From: DASSUW01 sp035717845
GTDB taxonomy: Bacteria; Actinomycetota; Thermoleophilia; Solirubrobacterales; Solirubrobacteraceae
Direction of reading: 5' to 3'
Assembly (NCBI GenBank): GCA_035717845.1
Contig: DASTIC010000110.1
Span: 1 to 17,931 of the forward strand
DNA: 17,931 nt
Position 1 is the stretch's first letter. Each line of letters opens with the position of its first letter. Positions 1 to 7,848 of this stretch are shown here, one piece after another. The position numbers were made by a program, and so were the translations under genes. The notes under the pieces were generated by a model, which saw only the letters and a list, made by a program, of their open reading frames with translations, was not told the origin of the DNA and made no database searches.

Positions 1-951
1 GTGGATGGGCCGGAACGCGCCCGCCGTGTTCGGCACCTCGACCGTCAGCGCTGCGCGCACCGCCTGGTAGACGCAGGCCTGCACGAAGGAGCGCGTGCTG
101 TTCAGCGCGCCGCGCACCATCGGCGCCGAGTCGGTCAGGTCAGCGATGACCTCGTCGCCCGCGACCGTGACGTGCGCGGTGATCGGCACGTCGACCACGT
201 CGATCCCGTCCGAGCCGAGATAGTCGGTGAACGAGGCCGTGCCGTCCGGCCACGTCAGGATCTCCTGCCGCACGAGCCGCTCCGTGTGGTCGATCAGCGC
301 CTCCGTGAGGGCGGCGAGCTCCGCCGTCCCGTGCCGGGCGGCGAGCGCCTGGAGCTCCCGCTCGGCGACCGTGCACGCGGCCACCTGCGCGCCGAGGTCG
401 CCGAAGGTCATGCGCGGGATGCGCACGTTCGCCTCGACGATCTTGAAGACGTCCTCGACGGGCTCGCCCGCGCTGTAGAGCTTCAGCCAGGGCAGGCGGA
501 TGCCCTCCTGGAAGATCTCCGTGTTGTCGCAGGCGCTCGAGCCGGGCAGCCGGCCGCCGACGTCGCCATGGTGCGCGGTCGTGCACGTGAAGCCGATCAG
601 CTCACCGTCGGCGAAGACGGGCTTGAAGACGAAGAGATCCTGCAGGTGGATGCCGCCGTCGAAGGGATCGTTCATCAGGAAGACGTCGCCCGGCCTCATC
701 CGGCCGCGGTAGCGCCCGAGGAGCGTCTCCATAGCAGTGGGGACGGAGCCGAGGTGGAAGGGCACGGTGACGGCCTGCGAGACGGTTCGCCCCTGTGCGT
801 CGCAGACCGACGCCGAGAAGTCCATGCCGTCGCGGACGACGCTCGAATGCGCAGTGCGGAAGATCGTGGTCGCCATCTCGTCCGCGATCGAGGCGAGCGC
901 GTTGCCGACGATCTGGAGCGTGACCGGGTCGACCCGGATGGCGGCGGTCAC
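1..951 (-). CDS. hyuB: Hydantoinase/oxoprolinase family, subunit B (HyuB), cut by the left edge
   Basis: This is the N-terminal 317 residues of a HyuB/N-methylhydantoinase B-type subunit. The frame has no stop down to base 1, so the gene continues off the window; family members usually run to more than 500 residues. The GTG start (951-949) overlaps the hyuA stop in a GTGA junction, which supports translational coupling. Seen in the sequence: an opening like RVDPVTLQIVGNAL, then RTAHSSVVRDGMDFS near residue 32, the family block NDPFDGG at 94-100 with H102 and D105, and HHGD at 127-130. In this family the B subunit pairs with HyuA in ATP-dependent hydrolysis of cyclic amides such as hydantoins or 5-oxoproline; relatives include acetone and acetophenone carboxylases. 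The substrate cannot be told from the sequence. The family call is firm, the exact reaction is not. Confidence 0.93.
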   Translation of the reverse strand, partial: MTAAIRVDPVTLQIVGNALASIADEMATTIFRTAHSSVVRDGMDFSASVCDAQGRTVSQAVTVPFHLGSVPTAMETLLGRYRGRMRPGDVFLMNDPFDGGIHLQDLFVFKPVFADGELIGFTCTTAHHGDVGGRLPGSSACDNTEIFQEGIRLPWLKLYSAGEPVEDVFKIVEANVRIPRMTFGDLGAQVAACTVAERELQALAARHGTAELAALTEALIDHTERLVRQEILTWPDGTASFTDYLGSDGIDVVDVPITAHVTVAGDEVIADLTDSAPMVRGALNSTRSFVQACVYQAVRAALTVEVPNTAGAFRPIH

Positions 952-3029
952 GAGCGGCTCCGCTCGAGCACGAGCGCGCCCGTGGCGGCGTGTCGCCGCG
1001 CCGTCCAGTCGGCCGGGACGACGACCGTCGTGTCGTACTCGTCCACGAGCAGCGGCCCCGGCTCCGGTTCCCCGCCGAGCGACCCACGGTGACGGATCGG
1101 GGCGTCGTAGCGCTCGCCGTCGACGTCGATCGTGCGACTGGCCGGGGCCTCGGCGTGCGTACGCCCCTCCCCGTCGACGAGGAACGATCGTGAGGCGGCC
1201 GGCGGGCCGAGCGCCGTCAACCGCACCGCGCGAAGCTCGACCGGGGAACCGGGCTGGTCGCGCACGCCGTAGAGCCGCTCGTGCTCCTCCTCGAAGGACT
1301 CGCGCAGGACCGCCAGCGCCGCACGATCGATGGGCCCGGCCGCCAGCTCGACCTCGACCTCCCAGCTCTGCCCCCCGTAGCGCAGATCGGCGCTGCGCAC
1401 CCACGAGACGCGGCTGAGCCCGCGGAGGGCGGGCGCGAGCTGCGCCTCCATCTCGGCGTAGAGGGCCGCGACGGCACCGGGGTCGCACGTCCCGGCGTCG
1501 AGGTGACAGGTGCGCACCTCGTGGAACTCGGGCCGCGCGAACAGCAGCCCGACGGCGCTGAAGAGACCGGCGACCGCGGGAACGACCACCGTGTCGACGC
1601 CGAGATCCGCGGCGAGCCCGGCCGCGTGAATCGGCCCCGAGCCCCCGTAGGCGACGATCGCGAAGTCGCGCGGGTCGCGGCCGCGCTCCGACGAGACCGA
1701 GCGCAGGGCTCGCGTCATGCGTGCGTTCGCGATCCGGTGGATCCCGCTGGCGGCGGCGAGCGGGTCGAGCCCGAGCGGCTCCGCGAGGCGCCGGATCGCA
1801 GCGTCCGCGAGCTCGACCGAGATCGTGATCTGCCCGTCCGCGACGGGGCCGGGCGGGATCAAGCCGAGCAGCACGTTCGCGTCGGTGACGGTGGGCTCGC
1901 GCCCGCCGCGCCCGTAGCAGGCGGGGCCGGGGTCGGCCCCGGCGCTCCGCGGCCCGACCTGCAGGCCGCCCGCGGGGTCGATCCAGGCGATGCTGCCGCC
2001 GCCCGCCCCCACCTCGGCGATGTCGATGGTCGGGATGCGCAGCAGTTCGCCGGCGCCCCGGATCAGCCGGCTGCCCGCGGACATCGACCCGCCGACCTCG
2101 TACTCGCGCCCACGCGAGATGGCGCCGTCGGCGACCAGCGACGCCTTGGCCGTGGTGCCGCCCATGTCGAACGCGATCACGTTCGCCAGGCCGAGCTGCT
2201 CGGCGATCCCACGCGCGGCCACGACGCCCGCAGCGGGGCCGGACTCGAGCGCGAAGACCGGCCTCAGCTTCGCGTCCTCCGAGGTCATCACTCCGCCCGA
2301 GGACTGCATGATCTGCAGCGGCCCCGTGAGGCCGACGCCGTCGAGGCCGGTGCGGATGCGGTCGATGTACGACGCCATCAGCGGCCGCACGTAGGCGTTC
2401 ACCACAGTCGTCGCCGAGCGCTCGTACTCGCGCTGCTCGCGCAGGATCCGGCTCGACAGCGAGATCGTCGCCCCTGGCAGCTCCTCGGCGAGGATCGCGC
2501 CGAGCCGCTCCTCGTGGTCGGGGTGGAGATAGGAATGCAGGAGGCAGACCGCGACGGACTCGACTCCGGTCGCGCGCAGCCGCGCGGCGAGCAGGCGGCA
2601 CTCACCCTCGTCGAGCGCGCGCAGGACCGTGCCGTCGGCGGTGACGCGCTCGTCGAGCTCGAACCGCAGCCGGCGCTCCACGAGCGGCGGCGGCTTGCGC
2701 CAGAAGAGGTCGTACATGTGCGGGATGCGCAGCCGGCGCAGCTCGAGCACGTCACGGAACCCGGCGGTCGTGACGAGCGCGGTGGGGCTGCCGCGGCGCT
2801 CGAGCACGGCGTTCGTGGCCACCGTCGTGCCGTGGACGACCTCGGCGACCTGCCCACCGTCGTCGGTCGCCAGCGCGTCGACCGCCTCGACGACCGCACG
2901 GTCGTAGCTCGGCGGCGTCGACAGCAGCTTGCGTACCAGCACGCGCCCCTCGCCGCCCTGGAGGATCACGTCGGTGAACGTGCCGCCGACGTCGACCCCG
3001 ACGCGCGCCGCGGTCGCCCCTGCGGTCAT
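948..3029 (-). CDS. hyuA: Hydantoinase/oxoprolinase family, ATP-binding subunit A (HyuA)
   Basis: A full-length 693-residue ASKHA-fold subunit. The phosphate-1 loop is GVDVGGTFTD (11-20), then VHGTTVATNA (about 65-74), the second ATP-binding block FDMGGTTAK (287-295), and a glycine-rich GAGGGSIAWID stretch (341-351) followed by GPRSAGADPGPACYG. Length and motif order match HyuA and the beta subunit of acetone carboxylase-type enzymes. The protein is expected to be cytoplasmic and to phosphorylate the substrate carbonyl or amide so that the HyuB partner can complete hydrolysis or carboxylation. The ATG start overlaps the stop of the RraA-like gene by 4 bases (ATGA), and its own stop overlaps the hyuB start, so the three genes form one leftward operon. 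The substrate is unknown: hydantoin, oxoproline and ketone carboxylation are all possible for this family. Confidence 0.95.
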   Translation of the reverse strand: MTAGATAARVGVDVGGTFTDVILQGGEGRVLVRKLLSTPPSYDRAVVEAVDALATDDGGQVAEVVHGTTVATNAVLERRGSPTALVTTAGFRDVLELRRLRIPHMYDLFWRKPPPLVERRLRFELDERVTADGTVLRALDEGECRLLAARLRATGVESVAVCLLHSYLHPDHEERLGAILAEELPGATISLSSRILREQREYERSATTVVNAYVRPLMASYIDRIRTGLDGVGLTGPLQIMQSSGGVMTSEDAKLRPVFALESGPAAGVVAARGIAEQLGLANVIAFDMGGTTAKASLVADGAISRGREYEVGGSMSAGSRLIRGAGELLRIPTIDIAEVGAGGGSIAWIDPAGGLQVGPRSAGADPGPACYGRGGREPTVTDANVLLGLIPPGPVADGQITISVELADAAIRRLAEPLGLDPLAAASGIHRIANARMTRALRSVSSERGRDPRDFAIVAYGGSGPIHAAGLAADLGVDTVVVPAVAGLFSAVGLLFARPEFHEVRTCHLDAGTCDPGAVAALYAEMEAQLAPALRGLSRVSWVRSADLRYGGQSWEVEVELAAGPIDRAALAVLRESFEEEHERLYGVRDQPGSPVELRAVRLTALGPPAASRSFLVDGEGRTHAEAPASRTIDVDGERYDAPIRHRGSLGGEPEPGPLLVDEYDTTVVVPADWTARRHAATGALVLERSRS

Positions 3030-3616
3030 TCCGGCAGCTCGAGCTGCTCGGCGAGGCGGCCGCCCCGCAGGATGTGCGTACGCAGGTCGTCCTCGTGCGC
3101 CTGGAGCTCGCGCGCCGCGGCCTCGACCGCCGGCCAGTCCGCCGCGGGGACGACGAGCACCGCGTCGCTGTCGGCGACGATCTGGTCACCGGGTGCGATC
3201 GTCACGCCGCCGACCTCGACCGGCCCGCCGACCGCAGGCGCGACCTCCTTCACGCAGGTCGCAGGCGCGAAGCCGAGGTGGAAGACGGGGAAGCCGACCA
3301 CCGCGATCAAGCCGCCGTCGCGGATCGAGCCGCCGATCACGAGCCCCTGCAGGCCGCCCTGCTCGGCGTCCATCGCCATCAGCTCGCCGAAGTACCCCGC
3401 GTCCGTGCGGCCGCCCGCGTCGACGACGAGAGCGGCACCTTCAGCTGCCTGCTGCAGCAGCCGGTGCAGCGCGAGGTTGTCGCCCGGCGCGCACACGCAG
3501 GTGGCCGCGGGCGCGCAGATCGCGTCCATCAATGTGAGCTGCGACAGCCCGCGCACGACCCGCGCTCGCCCAGCCGACGCCTCGAGAGCGGTGGCGGCCG
3601 AGATCAGGTCCGACAT
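3026..3616 (-). CDS. RraA-family protein (HMG/oxaloacetate aldolase-like)
   Basis: A 196-residue protein with the RraA / 4-hydroxy-4-methyl-2-oxoglutarate aldolase fold signature. It has VVDAGGRTDAGYFGELM (about 64-80), GLQGLVIGGSIRD (88-100) with the Arg99-Asp100 pair expected to bind substrate and metal, GFPVF (108-112), and VTIAPGDQIVADSDAVLVVP near 138-157. In this family, true aldolases cleave 4-hydroxy-2-oxo acids or decarboxylate oxaloacetate with a divalent metal, while RraA itself regulates RNase E. Oddities: position 95 is Gly where many aldolases carry Asp, and the residue three after Asp100 is Leu where aldolases tend to have an acid, so the activity may differ. It is the first gene of the leftward operon and lies opposite the GntR regulator. 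The ATG at 3616 is preceded by no clear ribosome binding site. Confidence 0.88.
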   Translation of the reverse strand: MSDLISAATALEASAGRARVVRGLSQLTLMDAICAPAATCVCAPGDNLALHRLLQQAAEGAALVVDAGGRTDAGYFGELMAMDAEQGGLQGLVIGGSIRDGGLIAVVGFPVFHLGFAPATCVKEVAPAVGGPVEVGGVTIAPGDQIVADSDAVLVVPAADWPAVEAAARELQAHEDDLRTHILRGGRLAEQLELPE

Positions 3617-3637
3617 CTCGCGTCTACCGTTTGCTAG

Positions 3638-3656
3638 ATGAAATTTGAAATATCAT
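3638..3656. promoter_or_regulatory. Probable GntR operator (19-bp palindrome) with overlapping promoter
   Basis: ATGAAATTTGAAATATCAT is an inverted repeat centred on G3647. Eight of nine arm positions pair (ATGA-n-ATTT / AAAT-n-TCAT); only the fifth position on each side fails. It lies in the 79-bp gap between the divergent rraA-like and GntR genes and is strikingly AT-rich in a very GC-rich sequence. TATCAT (3651-3656), in the right arm, has the TAnnnT pattern of an actinobacterial -10 box and would start a transcript near 3663, about 33 bases before the regulator ATG. Binding here would block the regulator and could control both arms. That the local GntR protein binds it is inference from position. 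Confidence 0.72.
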
Positions 3657-3695
3657 GTTGCGCGCACGGGCGAGCGTAAACGAGACTGCGGGCGA

Positions 3696-4397
3696 ATGGA
3701 AGGCAACCTCGGCCACGACGTCCCGCTCTACCCGCTCGGGAAGCGCCAGTCCATCGAGCAGCGGGTGGCGCAGTCGCTGCGCGGGCTGATCGTCTCGGGG
3801 CATCTCAAGGAGGGCACGCCCCTCGTCCAGCGCGAGCTGGCGGCGAGGCTCGGCGTCTCCCAGACCCCGATTCGGGCGGGGTTGAGCCAGCTGGAACGCG
3901 AAGGGTTCGTGGCGCTCGGGCCCACCGGCCGCGCCGTCGTGAACAGGCTCACGCGCGAGGACTTCGAGGAGATCTATGCGGCTCGGTACGGCCTGGAGGG
4001 GCTCGCGGCCAGAGTCGGCGCCGCAGCCGTGGACGCGGACGACCTCGGCCGGATGCGCGAGTACCTCGCCGCGCTCCGTGACGCGGCCCGGGCGCAGGAC
4101 GTCGACACGTACCTGGGGCTCCGCTGGGACTTCTACGGCACCTGCTACCGCGCGAGCGGCCGGCCGCGGCTCGTGGCCGAGGTCGAGCGGCTGTACCACC
4201 GCTCCGAGCGCTACAACCGGATCGTGCTCTCGACGCCGCGGCGCTTCCGCGAGTCGGTCGGCCGCTACGCCGCCTTCCTCGCCGCCTGCAAGGCGGGGGA
4301 CGGCGCCGCCGCCGAGCGCACCGTGCAGGAGAGCCTCAGCTGGGCCGTCGAGCGCGTCGCGGGCGGCCTGCCCTCCGAGTCGGAACAGCGCGCATGA
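3696..4397 (+). CDS. GntR-family transcriptional regulator, FCD subfamily
   Basis: A 233-residue regulator with an N-terminal winged helix (about 18-85, including RELAARLGVSQTPIRAGLSQLEREGFV) and an all-helical FCD ligand domain (about 88-222). I place the start at the ATG at 3696. The only longer in-frame start, TTG at 3645, lies inside the palindromic operator and adds a poorly conserved 17-residue tail. Oddities: the usual VREAL of the recognition region is IRAGL here. In the FCD domain the usual FH is FY (146-147), and the two later histidines expected near 190 and 210 are Arg and Val by my alignment, so the common metal site seems lost. It heads the rightward operon, overlapping the next gene by 4 bases, and probably autoregulates while responding to a pathway acid. 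The family is certain, the ligand unknown. Confidence 0.93.
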   Translation: MEGNLGHDVPLYPLGKRQSIEQRVAQSLRGLIVSGHLKEGTPLVQRELAARLGVSQTPIRAGLSQLEREGFVALGPTGRAVVNRLTREDFEEIYAARYGLEGLAARVGAAAVDADDLGRMREYLAALRDAARAQDVDTYLGLRWDFYGTCYRASGRPRLVAEVERLYHRSERYNRIVLSTPRRFRESVGRYAAFLAACKAGDGAAAERTVQESLSWAVERVAGGLPSESEQRA

Positions 4398-5797
4398 GCA
4401 TCGCCGCCGACGCGCTGCGGCTCGAGCTGGAGGCGGCGCTCGGCGATGGCGGCCGCGTTTCCACCGGCGACTCCGACCGCGACCTCCACGCGGCCGACAT
4501 CAGCTTCCACCGGCCCCGGCGGCCCGACATCGTGGTCTACCCCGCCTCGACCGGCGATGTCTCGCGCGTGCTCGCGCTCGCCGACGACCATCGCATCCCG
4601 GTGACGCCGTTCGGCGCCGGCTCGAGCCTCGAGGGCCACGTGATCCCGACCCAGGGCGGCATCAGCCTCGACCTCTCGCGGCTGGATCGGATCCTGGAGA
4701 TCTCGGCGGCCGACCTGACGGCGACCGTGCAGGCCGGCGTCACCCGCGGCGCACTCGCCCGCGCCGCCGGCGAGCACGGCCTCTTCTTCCCCGTCGACCC
4801 GGGCGCCGACGCCACGCTCGGAGGCATGGCCGCCACGAACGCGGCCGGCACGACGACGATCCGCTACGGGAAGATGCGCGCGAACGTCCTGGCGCTCGAG
4901 GCAGTGCTGCCCGGCGGGAACGTGATCCGGACCGGCAGCCCCGCACGGAAGAGCTCCGCCGGCTACGACCTCACCTCGCTGCTCGTCGGCTCCGAGGGCA
5001 CGCTCGCGGTGATCACCGAGCTCCGCGTCCGCCTCTTCGGCATTCCCGAGCACGTCGTCGCGCAACGCATCAGCTTCCCCCGGGTCGAGGACGCCTGCCG
5101 GACGGCAGCCGCGGTCGTCGCGGCGGGCTCCGCGGTGACGCGGCTCGAGCTGCTCGACGCCTGGTCCCTGGCCGCGATCAACCGGCACTTCGGCACCGCC
5201 TACGACGAGGGGCCGTGCCTGCTCGTCGAGGCAGCCGGAGGCGACGCGAGCGTGGAAGGGGACCTCGCGCTCGTGCGCGAGACCGCGCGAGCCGAGGGTG
5301 CGACCGCGATCGTCGAGGAGCGCGACCCCGATGCCCGCGCGCGACTGTGGTCCGTCCGTCACGAGGCGACGTACGCCGCAGCGGCAGCCGCTCCGGGCCG
5401 CCGCGAGCGCACGACGGACACGTGCGGTCCCGTCTCGGAGCTGGCCGCAGCGGTCGGCTTCGCGCGCGCGGAGCTCGAGCGCCTCGGCCTCGTGGGCGGG
5501 ATCCTCGGCCACGCCGGAGACGGCAACGTCCACGTCTCGCTGTGGGTCGATCCCGACGACGGCGCGGAGACAGCGCGCGCCGACGAGCTCGTCGACAACC
5601 TGGTCACCGATGCGCTCGCCCGCGGCGGGACGTGCACCGGCGAGCATGGGGTCGGCCTGGGCAAGCTGCGCGCGCTCGAGCTCGAGCACGGCGACCTCGT
5701 CCCGCTGATGCGCCGGATCAAGGACGTCTTCGACCCCCACGGGATCATGAACCCGGGCAAGGTCTTCTCCCCCACACCCACCGCAGAGGAGCGTTGA
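4394..5797 (+). CDS. FAD-linked D-2-hydroxyacid (D-lactate/glycolate-type) dehydrogenase 1
   Basis: A 467-residue VAO/PCMH flavoprotein. The FAD-binding half contains PFGAGSSLEGHVIP (72-85), the DPGADATLGGMAATNAAG block (about 135-152) and GYDLTSLLVGSEGTLAVIT (190-208). The C-terminal substrate half has HAGDGNVH (373-380) and TGEHGVGLGK (415-424), ending in a DPHGIMNPGK motif. The GAGSSLEG form of the FAD loop is typical of cytochrome-type D-lactate dehydrogenases. Known members oxidise D-lactate, glycolate or D-2-hydroxyglutarate to the 2-oxo acid and pass electrons to cytochrome c, an ETF or a quinone chain. No Fe-S partner (GlcF) is nearby. The ATG overlaps the regulator stop by 4 bases (ATGA), so it is cotranscribed with it. 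The substrate is unassigned. Confidence 0.93.
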   Translation: MSIAADALRLELEAALGDGGRVSTGDSDRDLHAADISFHRPRRPDIVVYPASTGDVSRVLALADDHRIPVTPFGAGSSLEGHVIPTQGGISLDLSRLDRILEISAADLTATVQAGVTRGALARAAGEHGLFFPVDPGADATLGGMAATNAAGTTTIRYGKMRANVLALEAVLPGGNVIRTGSPARKSSAGYDLTSLLVGSEGTLAVITELRVRLFGIPEHVVAQRISFPRVEDACRTAAAVVAAGSAVTRLELLDAWSLAAINRHFGTAYDEGPCLLVEAAGGDASVEGDLALVRETARAEGATAIVEERDPDARARLWSVRHEATYAAAAAAPGRRERTTDTCGPVSELAAAVGFARAELERLGLVGGILGHAGDGNVHVSLWVDPDDGAETARADELVDNLVTDALARGGTCTGEHGVGLGKLRALELEHGDLVPLMRRIKDVFDPHGIMNPGKVFSPTPTAEER

Positions 5798-6460
5798 ATG
5801 CCGAACGACGGCCTGCCGTTTCCCAGCCCCAGCAAGATCGTCTGCGTCGGCCTGAACTACCGCGACCACGCGAGCGAGTCGAAGATGGAGCTGCCGGCGG
5901 CGCCGCTACTCTTCGCGAAGTGGCCGAACGCGCTGGTCGGGCACGGCGCGCCGATCGTGCTCCCACCGCAGGCGGGCGAGACCGACTACGAGGCGGAGCT
6001 CGGGGTCGTGATCGGGCGCGGCGGCCGCGACATCGCCGTCGGCGACGCCCTCGACCACGTCGCCGGCTACGTCTGCGCGAACGACGTCAGCTCCCGCGCC
6101 GTCCAGTTCGCCGACGGGCAGTGGACGCGCGGGAAGTCGTTCGACACCTTCTGCCCCGTCGGGCCGGAGCTCGTGCCCGCCGCTCGCGTCCCCGATCCGC
6201 AGGCGCTGCGGATCCGCTGCCTGCTGAACGGCGAGGCGCTTCAGGACGCCACCACCGCGGACATGATCTTCTCCGTCGCCGAGGTGATCGCCTACGTCAG
6301 CGACGGGATCGAGCTGCTCGCCGGCGACCTGATCCTGACCGGAACGCCGCCCGGCGTCGGCTTCGTGCGCACCCCGCCCGTCTACCTGCAGGACGGCGAC
6401 GAGGTGACGGTGGAGATCGAAGGCATCGGCACGTTGACGAACCCGGTGCGGCGCGCGTGA
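5798..6460 (+). CDS. Fumarylacetoacetate hydrolase (FAH) family protein
   Basis: A 220-residue single-domain FAH-fold protein starting immediately after the previous stop, with GAGGAG about eight bases before the ATG. Visible motifs: VGLNYRDHA (17-25), DYEAEL (63-68) with Glu65 and Glu67 as probable metal ligands, NDVSSR (95-100) with Asp96 as the third ligand, RGKSFDTFCPVGP (111-123), and TGTPPGVG (181-188). Small FAH proteins of this type include acylpyruvate hydrolases, oxaloacetate decarboxylases, 2-keto-3-deoxy sugar-acid hydrolases and HHDD isomerase/decarboxylases. All act on 2-oxo acids in a Mg-dependent way. Placed between two 2-hydroxyacid oxidases, it probably cleaves or decarboxylates the 2-oxo acid they make. 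The precise reaction is not decidable here. Confidence 0.93.
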   Translation: MPNDGLPFPSPSKIVCVGLNYRDHASESKMELPAAPLLFAKWPNALVGHGAPIVLPPQAGETDYEAELGVVIGRGGRDIAVGDALDHVAGYVCANDVSSRAVQFADGQWTRGKSFDTFCPVGPELVPAARVPDPQALRIRCLLNGEALQDATTADMIFSVAEVIAYVSDGIELLAGDLILTGTPPGVGFVRTPPVYLQDGDEVTVEIEGIGTLTNPVRRA

Positions 6461-7830
6461 GCGTGGCCCCGGCCTCGCTCGAGACCGCGCTGCGAGCGCG
6501 GTTCGGGGACGAGGTCGTGCTGAGGGGCGTGCCGCCGCTCTACCTCGCCGACGCGACCGAGGCGCGCGGGCTGCGCGGCAGCGCCGACGCGGTCGTCCTG
6601 CCCCGCAGCGCGGCGGAGGTGGCCGAGGTGGTGTCCTGGTGCTACGAGCACGGCACCCCGCTCACGCCGCGCGGCGGCGGAACCGGCTTCGCCGGTGGCG
6701 CCGTGCCCCGCGGCGGGGTCGTGCTCGCGCTGGAGCGCCTGACCGCGGTGCGGTCGCTCGACGCTGAGCTCTGGCGGATGGAGGCGGAGGCGGGAGTGAC
6801 GACGCTCGACGTCCGGCGCCGTGCCCGCGAGAGCGGCCTGCTCTTTCCGCCGGACCCGGGCGCCGCGGAGCAGTCGCAGCTCGGCGGCAACGTCGCGACG
6901 AACGCCGGCGGCCCCCACGCGTTCAAGTACGGCGTCACCGGTGACTGGGTGACCGGGCTCGAAGCGGTCGTCGCGCCCGGAGAGCTCGTCCACGTCGGCG
7001 GCGCGATCCGCAAGGACGTGGCCGGCTACGACCTCGCCGGCCTGCTCGTCGGCTCCGAGGGGACGCTCGGTGTGATCACGTCCGTGTGGCTGCGTCTGAT
7101 TCCCGCGCCGGAGGCGGTCGCGCCCGTCGTCTCGCTGCACGAGGGCACGGCGAGCGGCTGCGAGGCGCTCGCCCGCGTCCTCGGGAGCGGCCTACCCGTC
7201 GCCGCCCTCGAGTACCTCGATGCGGAGACGGTGCGGCGCGCGGCCGACGCGTTCCCGATCGCGCTCGAGCGCGGCGGGTTCATGGTGCTCGTCGACGTCG
7301 ACGGCTCCGTCGAGGAGGTGGCGCGCCTGCGTGCAGACGTGCTCGAGGCGGTGGGCGAGGATGCGCTGCTCGTGTGGGCGCCCGAGAGCGCGGCCGAGAT
7401 CGCCGCGCTCTGGCGCTGGCGCGACGGCGTGTCGATCGCCGTCCAGGTGGAGCGCGGCGGCAAGACGAGCGAGGACATCGTGGTGCCGTTCGACCGACTC
7501 GGTGAGGCGATCGAGGAGACGCTCGCGATCGGCGTGCGCCACGACCTGCCCGCGTGCAGCTGGGGTCACGCGGGCGACGGCAACCTCCACTCGACGTTCC
7601 TGGTCGATCCCACGGACGCCGCCGAGCTGGCGCGGGCCGAAGCCGCCGCGGAGGAGCTGTTCGCGCTCGCGGTCCGGCTCGGCGGCAGCGTCTCGGGCGA
7701 GCACGGGCTGGGGCTCGTGAAGGGCGGCCAGCTCGGCCGGCAGTGGGAGCCGGCCGCGGTCGCGCTGCACGACGCGGTCAAGACCGCCTTCGATCCCGCG
7801 GGCCTGCTGAACCCGGGCAAGAAGCGGTGA
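6457..7830 (+). CDS. FAD-linked oxidase, GlcD-type (D-2-hydroxyacid dehydrogenase 2)
   Basis: A 457-residue VAO/PCMH flavoprotein and a paralogue of the oxidase two genes upstream. The frame stays open far upstream, but that part is a shadow of the other genes. I chose the GTG at 6457, which overlaps the FAH stop as GTGA; a second GTG lies at 6463. Motifs: RGGGTGFAGGAVP (72-84) for FAD pyrophosphate binding, QLGGNVATNAGG (141-152), GYDLAGLLVGSEGTLGVIT (190-208), HAGDGNLH (371-378), SGEHGLGLVK (413-422) and the terminal DPAGLLNPGK. The glycine-rich loop is of the GlcD (glycolate oxidase subunit) kind, unlike the D-lactate-type loop of the first oxidase, so the two may take different substrates or stereochemistry. 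No GlcE or GlcF gene is present. It is the last gene of the rightward operon. Confidence 0.93.
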   Translation: MSVAPASLETALRARFGDEVVLRGVPPLYLADATEARGLRGSADAVVLPRSAAEVAEVVSWCYEHGTPLTPRGGGTGFAGGAVPRGGVVLALERLTAVRSLDAELWRMEAEAGVTTLDVRRRARESGLLFPPDPGAAEQSQLGGNVATNAGGPHAFKYGVTGDWVTGLEAVVAPGELVHVGGAIRKDVAGYDLAGLLVGSEGTLGVITSVWLRLIPAPEAVAPVVSLHEGTASGCEALARVLGSGLPVAALEYLDAETVRRAADAFPIALERGGFMVLVDVDGSVEEVARLRADVLEAVGEDALLVWAPESAAEIAALWRWRDGVSIAVQVERGGKTSEDIVVPFDRLGEAIEETLAIGVRHDLPACSWGHAGDGNLHSTFLVDPTDAAELARAEAAAEELFALAVRLGGSVSGEHGLGLVKGGQLGRQWEPAAVALHDAVKTAFDPAGLLNPGKKR

Positions 7831-7848
7831 GCCTCCCGCCGGCGGTCG

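Noticed and set aside
1281..3641. A 786-codon open frame on the plus strand opposite hyuA and the RraA-like gene
   Set aside because: It is rich in Arg, Ala, Gly and Asp with no recognisable motif and lies antisense to genes with clear family motifs. Long empty frames are expected at this GC content.
3976..6456. Upstream extension of the GlcD-type oxidase frame to give a protein of over 1,280 residues
   Set aside because: The extra part is low-complexity Arg/Ala/Pro translation overlapping three real genes in another frame. The true start is the GTG at 6457.
4394..7830. A GlcDEF glycolate oxidase complex
   Set aside because: Both FAD proteins are full-length GlcD-type with substrate-domain motifs. 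There is no short GlcE-like and no cysteine-rich Fe-S GlcF-like gene.
7836..7845. CCGCCGGCGG palindrome between the convergent GlcD-type oxidase and lipoprotein genes
   Set aside because: It would form only a three-pair stem with a four-base loop and has no T-tract. Such GC palindromes are common here.
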